A stretch of 64,000 nt of DNA from Malachius bipustulatus (GCA_910589415.1 OU342633.1:36338210-36402209), one strand, 5' to 3'; shown: positions 34,106-46,560, counted from the first letter of the stretch. Numbers and translations: made by a program. The notes: generated by a model not told the origin, from the sequence alone.

Positions 34106-35019
34106 TAGTGGGCGATGGAAAACGCCGCCATTATTATTTATGCTGCTGCAAATGAAACGCCTTCTCGTTTGACCGCAAATACAAATACACAACCTCTCTC
34201 TTTCCCGCAAATGATATTGGATGCAAAACTGAAGTCTAAACTCAGGAAATCAATATTTATGCATAGCTATGGCTTCTCTCCGATTGCAAAGGATAATGAC
34301 CGCAAATGATTTTGCTAGCTCGTTTTCTAATCAGCGAATGTGTGGACGATGAGTACTCCGTCATTTTTATTTATGCTGCTGCAAATGATACGCTTTTTCG
34401 TTTGACCGCAAACATACAACCTCTCTTTTTCCCGCAAATGATAGGAAGCAAAAATGAAGTATAAAACTCAGTAAATCATTATTTATGCATACCTATAAGG
34501 CTTCTCTTTGATTTTAAATAGAATGCCCGCAAATGATATTACGGTTTCACTTTCTTTAGGCAATTAGCGAATGTGTTAAACTTTTGATGTTCTCTGTGGT
34601 AAGTGAAGAAAAACACGTCATTTTTATTTATTTTGCTGGAAATGATATGATCTCTCATTTGACCGCAAATGAAACGTGATAATGACCGCAAATATTTTTG
34701 TAACTATGTTATTTTTATTTATGCTGCTGCAAATTATACACTCTCCTTTGACCTCAAATGATGCGATGTCACTCGTTTCCTCAAATGATTTTGGATGCAG
34801 AAATGTGGCCCAAAATTCAAGAAATCAGGATTCGTTCATACCTGTGGCTACTCTTTGATTGCAAGTGATAATGACCGAAAATGATATTGCTTTTTCATAG
34901 ATCATGTGTTAAACTTTTCACGTTTTCTTTTGTAGGCAAGGAAAACTACGCCATTTTTCTTTATGTAGCTCTTTCCTTTGACCGCAAATGATAAGATCTC
35001 TCTCTTTTCCGCAAATGAT

Positions 35020-36875
35020 GCACTTCTTTGCATGTGCAGGTTCCTATGTTGTCGTTTGAGCAGGTCGATAGAGCTTTGCGAGGATTGAGGGATGTTAAAA
35101 CGGCTGGCGCTGACCAGATTCCCGCTTTTTTGGTAAAGGATTGCAGATCCGCTTTTCGTGAACCTCTGCTGACATTGTTCAATTTGTCTCTGAGTACTTC
35201 GTCTTTTCCGAGTAATTGGAAGGTAGCTAAAATATGTCCAGTTCTAAAGAGTGGCGACCCTGCTCTTGTATCTAATTACAGGCCGATATCAATTTAAATA
35301 ATTTTGCGAAGATATTTGAGATGTCGGTGTACGCGTGTATTTATCCTGCAATTAAGCAGTCTTTAGCTCCATGTCAGCACGGATTTGTTGAGAAACGCTC
35401 GACAGTCACAAATTTAATGTGTTTTACGCAGTTTGTTGCGAATGCTCTGGATGATCAGGGGCAGGTGGACGTGGTGTACACCGACTTCTCGAAGGCCTTT
35501 GATCGAATAAACCACTCTATACTTTTGGTAAAACTGGAGCAATTTGGCTTCTGCACTCGTTTACTGTCTTTCATCCAATCCTATCTTTTGGACAGGCAAC
35601 AATATGTGTTGTACGGTGGTCATAGTTCGCGGCCGTTCTCTCCCACATCTGGCGTACCCCAGGGTTCTAATCTGGGACCGCTGTTATTCTTGTTATTCAT
35701 CAATGACATTTCTAATGTGATAAATTCTCACAAGCTGCTTTACGCAGATGATTTAAAGATATTTTCTGTAATTGGCAGTCACGACGATGCCCGGCGCTTG
35801 CAGGATTCTATTGACAGGCTGAAGGATTGGTGCGTGAGCAATAGTCTCCAAATGAACATGAGTAAATGTCGAGTAGTTACATATACTAAGAAAATGACCC
35901 CAATTGTATTTGATTATTCCTTTGACTCTCTGACTTTTATTCGTACTAATTCCATAAGGGATCTTGGTGTTACTTTCGATAGTACTCTTTCTTTCGCTGA
36001 GCATATTTCTCAGATAACCAAATCATCCATTAAAATGCTGGGTTTCATGAACAGGAGTTGCAGTGATTTCAATAATACTCTTTCTCTAAAGGTCCTTTTT
36101 TACTCGTACGTAAGATCTAAACTGGAGTATTGTAGTGTTGTGTGGTCACCCCATTATCGTTGTCATGTCGATCAGTTGGAACGCATTCAGAGAAGGTTTC
36201 TGAAGTTGCTGTATTTTAGGGCAAATAAGTGTTATCCTGCCAGAGGTTTCGATCACGGTATGTTATTGGATCAGTTTGACTTCATTTCGCTTGAAAAGCG
36301 TCGAAAACTTCTTGCTGTGAAATTTTTGTATGGTCTCTTTCACAACCGTATTGATTGCTCTGATGTGCTGACTTTGTTTGGTCTTCATGTCCTACGCATG
36401 AACTCAAGGAACGTTTCCACCCTTGCTTTAAGAGCTGCAAAGTCCAATGCGCTGTTGAAATCACCTGTGTACGTGGTGTCGGTCTGCTTTAACCAGTTGT
36501 CCGGGCTTTGTGATTTGTTTGGGGATAGCCTTGCTGATGTGATGAGGACGGCTGTTCAGACTTTTTGACTTTTTGATTTTTTGAATTTTTTTTGCAAACT
36601 TGTTAAATTTAGTTCTTTTTTATTTTTCTTTTAGCATTTTGGAGATGCATGTCAGCTGTGCTATTCATTCTATTCATTCTATTCGTTTTATTCATTGTAG
36701 TTTATTCATTTTGTAGTTTGTTTATTTTTGTAATTTTTGGCTTATTATATGTATAGAATCTTTACAGTTTAGTATATATGTGTGTATATTTAGTTGATAA
36801 TTTATAACTTTTGTCCTGTAATTGGAATTATTCTGTTGGGCAAATAAATTGTTATTATTATTATTATTATTATTA
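35020..36875 (+). mobile_element. 5'-truncated Jockey/CR1-group non-LTR retrotransposon, recent
   Basis: It is inserted in the satellite with a 7-bp target-site duplication AAATGAT (35013-35019 and 36876-36882). It ends in a (TTA)n tail (about 36852-36875). The body begins inside the reverse transcriptase, so the 5' part (ORF1, endonuclease) is missing, as usual for target-primed insertions. Its coding frame is almost intact, in contrast to every other retroelement in the window. Confidence 0.9.
35028..36568 (+). pseudogene. Jockey/CR1-type reverse transcriptase, one frameshift
   Basis: The RT domain starts with 'LSFEQVDRALRGL' and 'TAGADQIPAFLVKDC' (35028-35297). After a single-base loss near 35297, within 'NYRPISI', it continues open for 415 codons (35321-36568). 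In that part, 'YTDFSKAFDRINH' (residues 53-65) carries the first catalytic Asp, 'SGVPQGSNLGPLLF' is at about 110-123, and 'YADD' (141-144) holds the catalytic pair. 'IRDLGVTFD' and 'RSKLEYCSVVWSP' give the usual thumb and C-terminal blocks. It would copy element RNA at a nicked target. The frameshift and 5' truncation make it non-functional. The 3' UTR (36569-36851) is T-rich with 'attcattctattcat' repeats. Confidence 0.92.
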
Positions 36876-37119
36876 AAATGATATTGGATCCAAATGTGTA
36901 GTCTGAAACTCTGTAAATCATGATTTAGGCATACCTAATGGCTTCTCTTTGATTGTTAATGATAGTTGCCGAAAATGATGTTACTAGCTCTTAAAACGCA
37001 AATTAATGAAACTTTTACTGTTTCTTATAACTGCGTCTCATAAACGATACATAAAACAGAGACGCAAACTATACAAATGTATTCTCCACATCTCATGTTG
37101 ACCGCAAATAATTTCATTG

Positions 37120-38165
37120 CTTGTTCCTGGGTCGTTTGTAGGATGATAGAAAAAGTATAGACTGCAACACATATGAGAATTTTTACAGGATTCAGTAGAT
37201 ACACATCCGTGTAATCGTGGTTTACGATGTTCTGCTTTTAAGATATTGCTTTACACTAGCAATTCCGGTTGACTCCAAGATACAACATACTTTCAGAGAG
37301 ACCCTGACGGAATAGAATCCATTTTCGGAATTGAAACAATTTCCAAACGTTCTTGAAGCGTAGATTTCAAGTGACATCGTTACGTGACTCGAAACTTTAA
37401 ATATTGATGAAAATTTAAGAATTCAAGAGGAACAATGTAAAGCTTCCTTAGCTTCAGCGCTGAATTGGCAAAAAAAAAGACTGATCATATTAGTTTTATT
37501 AAGGTGGATGTAAGATGTACTTAAGTACTGTTGCTGTAATGAAGCAAGTTTAATGAAACTTCAACATCTAGGAAGTTTTTACTAGACTCTGAGATATCAA
37601 TCGATTTCTTGAGCGACCCTAGTGATTAATCTTTCAGACAAATTAATTCTGCAAGTCTTTCCAGAGGACCGTAAAAAAAGAGATTTTCAGAGAAGTGGAC
37701 TTCTGTGAATTTTTACTGCTAGCGCTTCGAGGAATGTAAAAATGGGTAAGAGGATCCTTCTTGTTATTCTAAAATAAATGTAATCCCGGTAACAATGAGA
37801 TCACTCAACATAATATATTTTTTGTAAGCCTTCTAAATCTGATCTAAATTGAAGAAGAAATATGATTTCCTGTTCCTGAAACCTGGATGCCCTTCAGAGA
37901 GATCCTCTAGAGAGATATGAAAAAACATTTGTCCTCCCGACTCATTCTTTCTATTGATTCGACTTTGTCTTTCTCACGTCGGTTCTAAATTAATGACGAG
38001 TTTAAAGAATTAAGACCGTTTGTTACCTTAATTGAACCCCTCAAATTGGGTGTATATTTAATTTAATATTTAAGCCGAATTACCAACTTTATCCTATTTA
38101 TTTTTGTTTTTGAAGTCGGTATCTAAATAGTTTCCTGGACTTAATAAGTGACTTAGTCATCTATC
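37120..38165. other. Unassigned stretch
   Basis: Two 'cagagagaycct' phrases (37290 and 37895) hint at an old repeat. Nothing firmer was found. Confidence 0.35.
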
Positions 38166-38169
38166 ACGT

Positions 38170-38770
38170 ATATCTATACATGTATAGTAAATATTTTCAA
38201 GCCTCCAGGTTTATAAGTTGGACCCTGTGGCACTCCATAACGATAGAAATCTCTCTGAGAGTAATGATCGTACATGATCATGATGAGGATTTTGATAAAA
38301 CTGGTCCCTGGTATAAAGGGTCTAAATTTCTTTTGAGAAATTCGATTAAAGCATGAACCTAATTTTGAACTACTTATATTTGAAGAATAGAACTCTAGAT
38401 TGGACTTAGGGCCCCTTAGGGGCACTCCAAAACTATTAGAAATATATATTTAAATCAACCTAAGCTGGGTAGATTACTATCGGAAACTCGCATAAAAATT
38501 TGTTGCTTGCTCTCACTAGATTTAAATTGTAATAATATTGATTTAGTAATTGGATCTTGTGGTACACCAATACTACTATAACCGACTCCCCGGCATCATC
38601 ATTTAAATGGATAAAATTTTCATTAAAAAATCGCTTTGAAATACTAGAACTAATTGAACCTGCTGTAGTGTTAAAGGTGGTAATTTAAAGAACAGGAGGC
38701 CTATAAACTGGAAATTGTGGCACCTAAAAAGTACTAAATGTCCCTCTCAAGCAATCACTGATTAAAATAT
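38170..38770 (-). repeat. Small tandem array carrying a GVPQG-like motif
   Basis: Four diverged units, about 145-190 bp apart, each contain on the minus strand a sequence reading like the reverse-transcriptase block Gly-Val-Pro-Gln-Gly: 'YGVPQGP' (near 38222-38240), 'FGVPLRGP' (38408-38432), 'GVPQDP' (about 38552-38572) and a weaker copy near 38713. The 83-codon minus frame 38174-38425 spans two units. The array may derive from a multiplied RT fragment. Confidence 0.5.
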
Positions 38771-38776
38771 GATCAC

Positions 38777-40127
38777 TAGAGAACGGATTATAGGCAAAGT
38801 ACCTATCTGTGCCTTTTTTGCCTATTTGAGTATCTGGTGCTTATTTTCACAAAAAATGCCTATTCTTGCCTATTCAAATAAAATTAAATTTATTCACCTC
38901 AAAATACATTTCATGCTAATAATTATTATTAACTTTGAAAGAATATTTGAAAATTTTACTACCCCACTTGAGATAATTTATTATAGGTCCTAAGTCAATA
39001 GCTATAACCCCTTGTAGAAATAATAACTGACCCGGACACCTGTGGTCCGAGCTTTGTAGCAAAATGCTAAGTGTAATATTGTAACGGAACCACCCAGGGC
39101 CCGTTGCTCTTTCGCAAAAGCCACTGTGATCGTCTAGTTTCTAGAATTTCTCCCTAATAGGACCGCTGTGATTTCTTTCGTTGTGTTTACCGTTGTGTTC
39201 ACGTAGTTACCCCTGCTCGTTGATTGAGGAATGCCAGGATTACTATGGCCGAAACGGATGCGCAAAAGAACCTATTGTGACTCATTTTATCTCGGTTGAT
39301 TTGGATTTCTTTCGGAAAAGCGGGGAAATTTACTGAGACTTGTTGTCAACGGTGGACTTCCTATCAGATGTCTAAAAGCGAATGATGAGCGAGAGGATTC
39401 GTTTGCAGAAGCGCGTAAAATGGTGAAGGGCGAGAGGGGCTGTGATTTTGCATAGAGAGTATAAAACAATGGAAAGCGAATGATGGATCCCTTTCATGCA
39501 TTTTTCAAACGCCAATCCATTTCGGATTCCACTCTTTTGCACACCTGTGCTTTCTTATTACTTCGTTTTGCTTGTGTTTCATTTCTTTGATTTCATTTCA
39601 AGCAACAGCTTGAATTAATTAAAGAATATAACCATGTTGATTACAGACTACCCGGGATATGGTGGAAGTGTCTGTCTGATTACCTATTCAATAATTTTCT
39701 TTGCCTCGATAGCGCGTGGCTGCGTTTTGATTTCCTAACAATTTTACTTTTCGGTAATTACGCACCTATTTTTGCACTGTTTGCTTTTTCGGTTTGGGTT
39801 GATTTAACGAGGGAGATGGAAATAATTTCCTTATCATCCTACCTAGGTGCGATCCATTTCAATATTTGTAATTATTTTATTTATCAAACAACGTACTTGA
39901 TGAAAAACAAAATCTTAGGAAAATTGCTGTAAATTTTTGGAAATCGGTAGGAATTTTTAAAGCACATATAAACTTAAATTTCTGTTACTCATGTTTTCTC
40001 TGTAGTGAAAATATGGTAGTAAAATTTTCCTATTTTATTGCCTATTTGGTTCAAGTTTTTATCCCAAAAAATGTGCCTATAAAGGCGCCTATTTTGAATT
40101 TTTTCTTTGCCTATAATCCGTTCTCTA
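38777..40127. mobile_element. hAT-type non-autonomous element (1351 bp, 8-bp target duplication)
   Basis: A perfect 23-bp terminal inverted repeat starts TAGAGAACGGATTATAGGC. It is flanked by the 8-bp duplication ATGATCAC (38769-38776 and 40128-40135), the hallmark length for hAT elements. GCCTATT or GCCTATA recurs near both ends (38818, 38858, 38870, 40040, 40074, 40086), like subterminal transposase-binding repeats. The interior (about 39000-39700) is GC-richer with no recognisable transposase. Confidence 0.9.
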
Positions 40128-40139
40128 ATGATCACCAAC

Positions 40140-41635
40140 ACCGTTATATTCAAAAACTTTAAATTAATTTATTAAATCTAGAAATTGTAATAACAATGAT
40201 CAAGAAATTAGATTAGAGTAGTAGCTTCGTAACTTTCCCCAATCATATTTAGATTTAATAGAGAGAAATTAAGCAGGAATATCCTCGGTTACAGTTTTAT
40301 AATAATGTTTCTTCTTAAAGGAAAAAGAATTAAGTAGAGGAGTACTTTTTCATTATCCAAATACACTCAAAGCAAATATCCTAAACTCTTCTTGCCTTTG
40401 TACTCGCATTTCCCTTAAACGTGCTCCTTTAAACTGAAATTACTTCCTTATAAAAAGTATTCAAATTAGGAAGACGCTAATAAAAAATTCAAACTGCTCT
40501 TTAATTTTAATCGGTCTGATGATGAATGGCCATTTTGCTGGATTCCTATTCGATTAAAATATTCATACCAGATGTACGAATTTTTGTAATAAGTCTTTAC
40601 AAAAGGAACCTTCTTGATTCTTTTGATCTTGCTGAAGATTTTATGTTACTTTGAATATCTTATATTACTTTCCTTATTTTACATAGAAACGTCAGATGGC
40701 CATACAGGTAAGCGGAAATATCGGAAGTTAATCGAAATAAGCCAGAAAAAAATTCAGAAATAATCGGTTGGATATATTTTGCTTCCAGTTTTATTAAATG
40801 TTTAAAGGATTTCATTTATCTTCCATTTTCATTTCCGCTCCATGGACAATAGTCAGGTCGATAGCTGGTTAAAATAATATTCTCTTTTATTCCGTTGGTA
40901 TGTATGATTCCGAATGATGTTTCGAATATTTGAATATTCACATATTCATATTAATTATTATGTCAAGTGGGGATTTAAAATACTCGTGCAGAAACCGACT
41001 CGCTGCTGTTGCTATACCATGAACATTTAGTGATTGAGCCCTGATTTGATAGCTTTCCTATGTTGGAGCTGATTGATCTTTCTCTGGAGGCAAGATCCGT
41101 CGTGTCTGAAGCATATTTGCCATTTGTGAAGCCCATATGCAATGAGGAAAAAGCAGAGTAAGTCTAAATTAGGCTGTAGAGTGAATGTCCGACAACAGTC
41201 TTATAGGCGGAAGAAATTTACACCGTTAAAGTCACTCGCTGTAGCAACCATTGCTTACTCACTATCCAAATCTGTGAATTCCAGAGACATAATCTGAGAA
41301 ACAGTCGTATTAAATATGTCGATATGACATCGGAACAGGGAGATAGAATGTGTCGAAACAACGTGCGACTTTGAAGTCAAATTTTGAGAACAGAGATTCA
41401 ATTAGACAGTTCACTAACTTGAACAGAATGAGAACCGAGTGCAACTATCTACGTTCAAGAAGACTGCACAAGTTAACACAAGTTAAACCAGGCAAGAGGG
41501 TTTGTCTGAGGAAACCCACGAGGAGGAGGATAGTCCTAGTAATTCATACAGAAACTGAGAAACTTCAAAAAAAAATTTAAATGCGTTTCAGAGCACCAAT
41601 TAGTAAAAAAAAGTCCGATTTAGATAGGACACCAC
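40140..41635. other. Unassigned stretch
   Basis: A 76-codon basic ORF (41350-41580) has no recognisable motif. I see no repeat or RNA. Confidence 0.35.
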
Positions 41636-41639
41636 ACCA

Positions 41640-42890
41640 CGGAGGAGAGCTCAAGTCGTGATCTCAGAAGAGACTTTTATAGTATAATAAGAGTCTGAGG
41701 TCTTCTAAAATCCTCAGAGTTTCTCATTATGGGCTCCATGACACAAAAAGGTGAGGATATGATTGAATTAATGGGGGTATTGAAGGAGAGATGAGAATCG
41801 AAGTACACTCCAAGATCACTAACTTCACTATGCCCGGCGAGGATGATGTCCCGTATAAAATATGAAAAAATCAGGAGAGATTTACTCCTAGTGTATGAAA
41901 CCACTGAGCATTTAGAGGTGTTGAGTGTAAGAAATTTGTAAGAAAAAGCACCATTTCTAAAGTAAGTACACCGCTCCAGAACGTCCTATAGCTTCTGGTC
42001 GTTCGCTACAGAATCCACCTTGGCAAACAACCTCAGATTATCCGTATATAGCTAGCAGCCACATGAAAAGAATTTATGACGTCATTTAGAAAAATGGTGA
42101 ATAGTTACGGTCCCAGCACAGAACCCTGGAGCACAGCACACGGAACCCCATACACAGCGGATCTGTACCCTGAAAGATCCACATATAGTAGTGTCTTATT
42201 CAATAGGTATTCCTCGAGGAGGATGACAAGTCTAATGAAGGACCACAAGCATTGAGTTTCGAGATTTTCATCTGATTCAATCTGTACATTCCTTTAGAGA
42301 CGCGTGTATCTGCAGCAAATTGGTGAAATACTATGAGGTTTGTGGTAGTAGATCTTCTCTTGGCAAAGCCATGCTGAGCTGCAGAGAGCGGTTGGGAAAC
42401 CCTTTAGCCTCATGAAGGCAAAACTCGAACAGCATGGAAAAATTACTTCAGATAGAGATTTAAATGGTAGGAATGCTCTTGGCGATCTTCCACGAATCGG
42501 GAAAGGATAGTGATCGAATAATTATATCAAACAGATGCAGCAGCGGACCAACAAGGCATCGAAACAGTTTTCAACAAAGAAAGAGGGAGTACCATCGTTT
42601 TCGCTGGTCAAAGACGACCCCAACCTTCAACCCGCGATGTGTAGATCTGATTCAGAAAAAGGCGAAGGCAGAGCAATGTGAGAGTCAGATTCAAAGAAGC
42701 CTGAGCGAGACACCAGGCTCACCATGATAGAAGTACTCATTGAAGAACGTAGCATACCGAGTGATCTTCGAGGGAGGACCAGATCCATCTTGCTTCTGAC
42801 CGACAAAGGACCAGAATTTTCTCGGATCGTGTTTGACTTTTGCTCTAAGCTGCTTGAGCGTATCAAAATGGGAGATATCTCCTCCGCTTT
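41640..42890 (-). pseudogene. Jockey/CR1-type reverse transcriptase relic
   Basis: On the minus strand, from high to low coordinates: 'DPRKFWSFVGQK' (about 42810-42840, linker between endonuclease and RT); 'QHGFAKRRSTTTNLI' (about 42340-42385); 'DLSGYRSAVYGV' then 'LQGSVLGP' (about 42105-42180); 'LYTDNLRLFA' (about 42020-42052), the YADD box with altered residues; and 'SDLGVYFDSHLSF' (about 41785-41830) followed by 'MRNSEDFRRPQT'. Stops and shifts occur throughout, and the catalytic box is mutated, so it is dead. The motif order fits the same broad group as the insertion at 35 kb, but it is much older. Confidence 0.8.
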
Positions 42891-42899
42891 TGAATAGCT

Positions 42900-44780
42900 T
42901 TCAGTAGATATGTGAATAATTTTTACTTAAATTACTTAAGTTGTACGATATTCAATAACCAAAGCCAGTTCTTCTGTAGCTTTCTCAGTCTTCGATACAG
43001 CCAAGGAGAGTATTTTACTAAGTTAAAATTTTCAAGGTCGATTCCTCCAAAAAAATTTTTGACATACCCATTCAGGTTGGGTTTGAGTATGAGGAACAAA
43101 ATGACCTTAATCAGTGATATGTCCAATTTTGGATAATAATCCAAAATACCAATATGAGTGGTTGTGGTTAAAAAGTATATTCGTGATGTATTTTTGTATT
43201 ACCTTGATCGCATAATGTTTGTAGTTCTTTTTTGAAATTTTAGTAATTTATCTCAAGTACAAGACCTATCTACCCGAAAGTCATATATTGCAGAAACTCC
43301 CAGCATATAAGATAATATTTATTAAAAGATTATGAAATCAAAAATTCAGGACTGTGATGAATATTTATGTGGCGTCTCTGAAATGGAAATTTTCTCAGTA
43401 GCTTCAAAGCAATTTTGCCCCAACCTAGTGCGAGGATTTGTGAAAAATAGATTACATTTCTTTCAGTCTTGCATTACAAAAAAATCTCCAGCAGGAAAAA
43501 CGTGTTCTATAACCACGGCGTAATCTATTTTGCTGTCCAAATAATAAGAGACTGCTCCAGACTCCAGTTAAATAAATACCGAGTATTACCTGAAAGCGTC
43601 TACAAAAGGGAGAGTCTTCTATAATTTTGATATTATCTGGGTATATGCGTTCAGATAAATATGAATAGCATGTGCTTTCGAGTTTAATTGGAATATCTTT
43701 CGGAATTGTTTTCTACATCATAAAACCCCATCATATATAAAATTTCCTGCAATCCCAGAAGTATTTCTATTTCCAGCAGAGAGGGTGATAAACTGGACTC
43801 ATTAACGAAATGGTAGTTTAGAGCTAATGGCACAGCTGAGGTTCATAGCGTTACCATTACTATTAACCCTCTCGGAAAATATTAATTACTCTGCTCGATC
43901 AAGTTTTCCTAAAAAACAACAATCTCAAGTGCAATAAAGAAATGAACAATCTAAATTAACAGATTTATGAGGTCCCTTAAAAAGTTCTGAGTTATGGTTT
44001 TTACTAATAATTTACTGCCTAGGTAGACTTTTCTTGTAATTTATTATATCAAACTATATTTTATAAGCAGAAAAAAAGCAAAAAGCATTTTTCAATAGAG
44101 TTGAGCTTTCTTATTTTGGATTTCTCAAAAATACTGGGAATATTTTTTTGTATGCCTTAAATTTTGAGGATATTTTCTTTTTCTCGTTACTTTTCCTTCT
44201 AACTTAGATCAATTTTGTCCAATCGTTGTATTTTTTTTAATAGGTTTGAATTACAGTTCTTTGAGAGTACCTAATAATATGTATATAAAAAGTGTATTTA
44301 GAAACTCGTCGATGTCAACAGTCGGAAAAAGAACTACCCAATAACTCCGAATCAGTTCGTCGAGTCCCCCCCCTCAGTTTTCCAAGGTGCTGAAACCAAA
44401 TCCTGGGTCAAATAAATTTTTATCCTGGCCTAAACCACCCTCAGAGTATTTCCTATTCCCGTTTTTTGTTTTTTTCCAGAATTTTTTTCATTCTAGAGAA
44501 GCGCTGGTTTTATTAAGATAGATGTTTGACAACCAACAGATTTGTTTGTAGCAATCCCTAGGAAATTGTTATAGGTAAATGAAATTTTCAAGCAACTACA
44601 ACGTTCAGTACACCAATTTTCACATTCGCAGTTATGGTCTTAAAAAAAGTACCTAAGACTTTTCCTTAAGCAGACGCTCACCGGAAGCTACGCAGAGTCG
44701 GTCGGTATAACAAGCGCGCGTACTTATATTCTGATCCGAAAATAACAAAATATCAATCTTACACCCTTTTTGAGAGGTTG
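42900..44780. other. Unassigned AT-rich stretch
   Basis: No coding, RNA or repeat call can be supported. The T-rich ORFs are unconvincing. Confidence 0.4.
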
Positions 44781-44788
44781 GAGGGGTT

Positions 44789-44812
44789 ATAACAACCACC
44801 GGTGGTTGTTAT
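44789..44812. other. Perfect 24-bp palindrome
   Basis: ATAACAACCACC followed directly by its reverse complement, with no spacer. It contains ACCGGT at the centre. No other feature explains it. Confidence 0.9.
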
Positions 44813-44863
44813 TATCCTGGTTGTCAATCCACTTTTCTTAAACCACATTCATCGGACACGAAT

Positions 44864-46560
44864 TTTTTCTACCCACTACAGGAGTCGAATCAAGGGGTAG
44901 TGGTGTTTGGGATAATCTTCCTCGAGGAACTTGATATTATACCCGAATATACCCCCTCGAAAGAGGGAGGGGGAGACTAGATGAAACCATTCGACTAGAC
45001 AGAAAATAATGAAGCTTAGAAGCTTGTAAAACGAGAAATGCAAAAAAGAAGAATACAAAGAGGGAAAAATGAAGACCATGAAGAAATGGTAAAAATGCAA
45101 GACAAAAATACAATATAATAGAGTAGGTATAAAGTGTTAGACCAAAAATACATGAAAATAGAAAATGGTGGGCAAAGTGAAGACCACCAATAAAAACTAT
45201 CCCAACAAGGAAGACAAGGATATAAGACAAATTGAGGATTTTAAGAGGTCATATGAGAAAAGAGGAACTAGGGAAAAAGTGAAAAAGTGATGCATAGTCG
45301 AAGAAATGAAAGGGAAAGTACAAGACAAAATAGCGAAAAAACAAGATGATAAGGCCTAAAATGCAAAAATACGATTTTTCTTTCGGAGAAATGAAGAAAT
45401 AGCGAAAAACTGCGACCACAAAAAGACCAACGGAAATGTAAAAAAATAGAGTCAAAATTATAACATTGTAAGATTAAAATCCGAGCGGGGCTTGTCACCC
45501 GTCAAGACAGTCGGCAATCTAAACAATCCTTGTGCTCGAGACCACCTCGAACGCAAGAAGAATGCCCACTCATTGGCAAGAAAAGGAGCATCGACACCCT
45601 TCATAGGACCAGAACCATTCTGTGGCTTCGAAGATACTTTCTTCAAGCAGAATTCCAAAAGGAAGAAGAAAACTGAGAGAAACCAATTGGAGGAACCTCT
45701 CGGGGTTGAGACAATCCAAAGAACTTCTCGGGAAAGCTAAAAAAAGGGAAAACTGACACAGAAGCACAGAAAAAATTTATGTGAAGAGAGAAATTATAAG
45801 CAGCTTGTAGGACTAAAAATAAAAAAAAAGAAGAATAGGAAAATATGTTAGCAAAAAGGAAAGAAAACGAAGAACTGACCCAGAAAGGCAAAGAAAAAAT
45901 TTAAAATTATTTAAAGCCGAAAAATTTCAAAATACAACAGTTAGAGGAAAAATTTGAAGAAGGTTATGTATAGTCAAAAAAATGAAAGCAAAAATATATG
46001 AGAAGGTAACAATTTAAGTCGAAAAATACGAAATAAATTCTGAAGGAGAAAAGAAGAAACGAGACGAAAAGATCTACAGCAATGCGAGAGAATACAGCAA
46101 AGTTGACAGATTGTAGAAGAAAAACCGCAAACAATTAAATAGCTCAAACTAGGTATGAGCTAGAAGATTAATAGAATGGAGATCTGTTCAACAAATAATT
46201 GAGAAAAAAAGAGGAAAATGAAGAAAAAATATAATATAACACTAAAAATGTAAAAAGATAAAAATTCAATAGGAAAAAAATAAGGGAATGAAGAACAATC
46301 AACAAACTGTCACGGAAAAGCAGAAAAATAGAAGAAAAATATTTTCTACTCTCTACAGGAGTGGAATCAAGAGGTAGGGGTGTTTCGGATAATCTCTCTC
46401 TCGAAGAACTTGGCCTTATACCCGATGGAGTGACTTCAGAGAGCGGGTGGAAAAAGGTATTGCGAAGGACTTTTACGAGCTTCGAGGGGTTGTCCAAAGT
46501 AAAAACTTCATTTAATTCGGTTTCAGCCCCTCGGCCATCAATAACATCGTGAGACTAGAA
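44864..46560. repeat. A-rich repeat block 1
   Basis: A purine-rich, poorly complex block. A border phrase, 'ctacaggagtsgaatcaag' then 'ggtagtggtgttt', occurs near 44877 and again near 46357, giving a period of about 1.48 kb with a partial second unit. Long parts (45150-45475 and 45780-45960) match 53500-54130. A GC-richer 262-bp segment (about 45477-45738) is absent from that second block. Many short minus-strand ORFs rich in Phe/Leu/Ser here are composition artefacts. Confidence 0.7.

Larger units (their letters stand above)
32580..37115 (-). repeat. ~250-bp satellite with GACCGCAAATGAT motif
   Basis: About thirty GACCGCAAATGATA or CTGCAAATGATACG motifs occur. At least seven higher-order units keep one order: TGCTGCAAATGATACG, tctctctctttTCCGCAAATGATATTGG, 'gtagtctaaaactcaggaaa', 'gcatacctatggcttct', GATTGCAAATGATAATGACC, 'gctagctcgttt', 'gtgttaaacttttgacgttc', and 'acgtcatttttatttatg'. 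The unit length is about 240-260 bp once inserts are removed. The motif is the reverse complement of the one at 16.2-17.9 kb. The array is interrupted by the MITE 33429-34105 and the non-LTR element 35020-36875. Confidence 0.88.

Noticed and set aside
44876..45891. Cluster of Phe/Leu/Ser-rich minus-strand ORFs resembling membrane proteins
   Set aside because: They mirror a purine-rich low-complexity plus strand. The same pattern recurs in every A-rich block.
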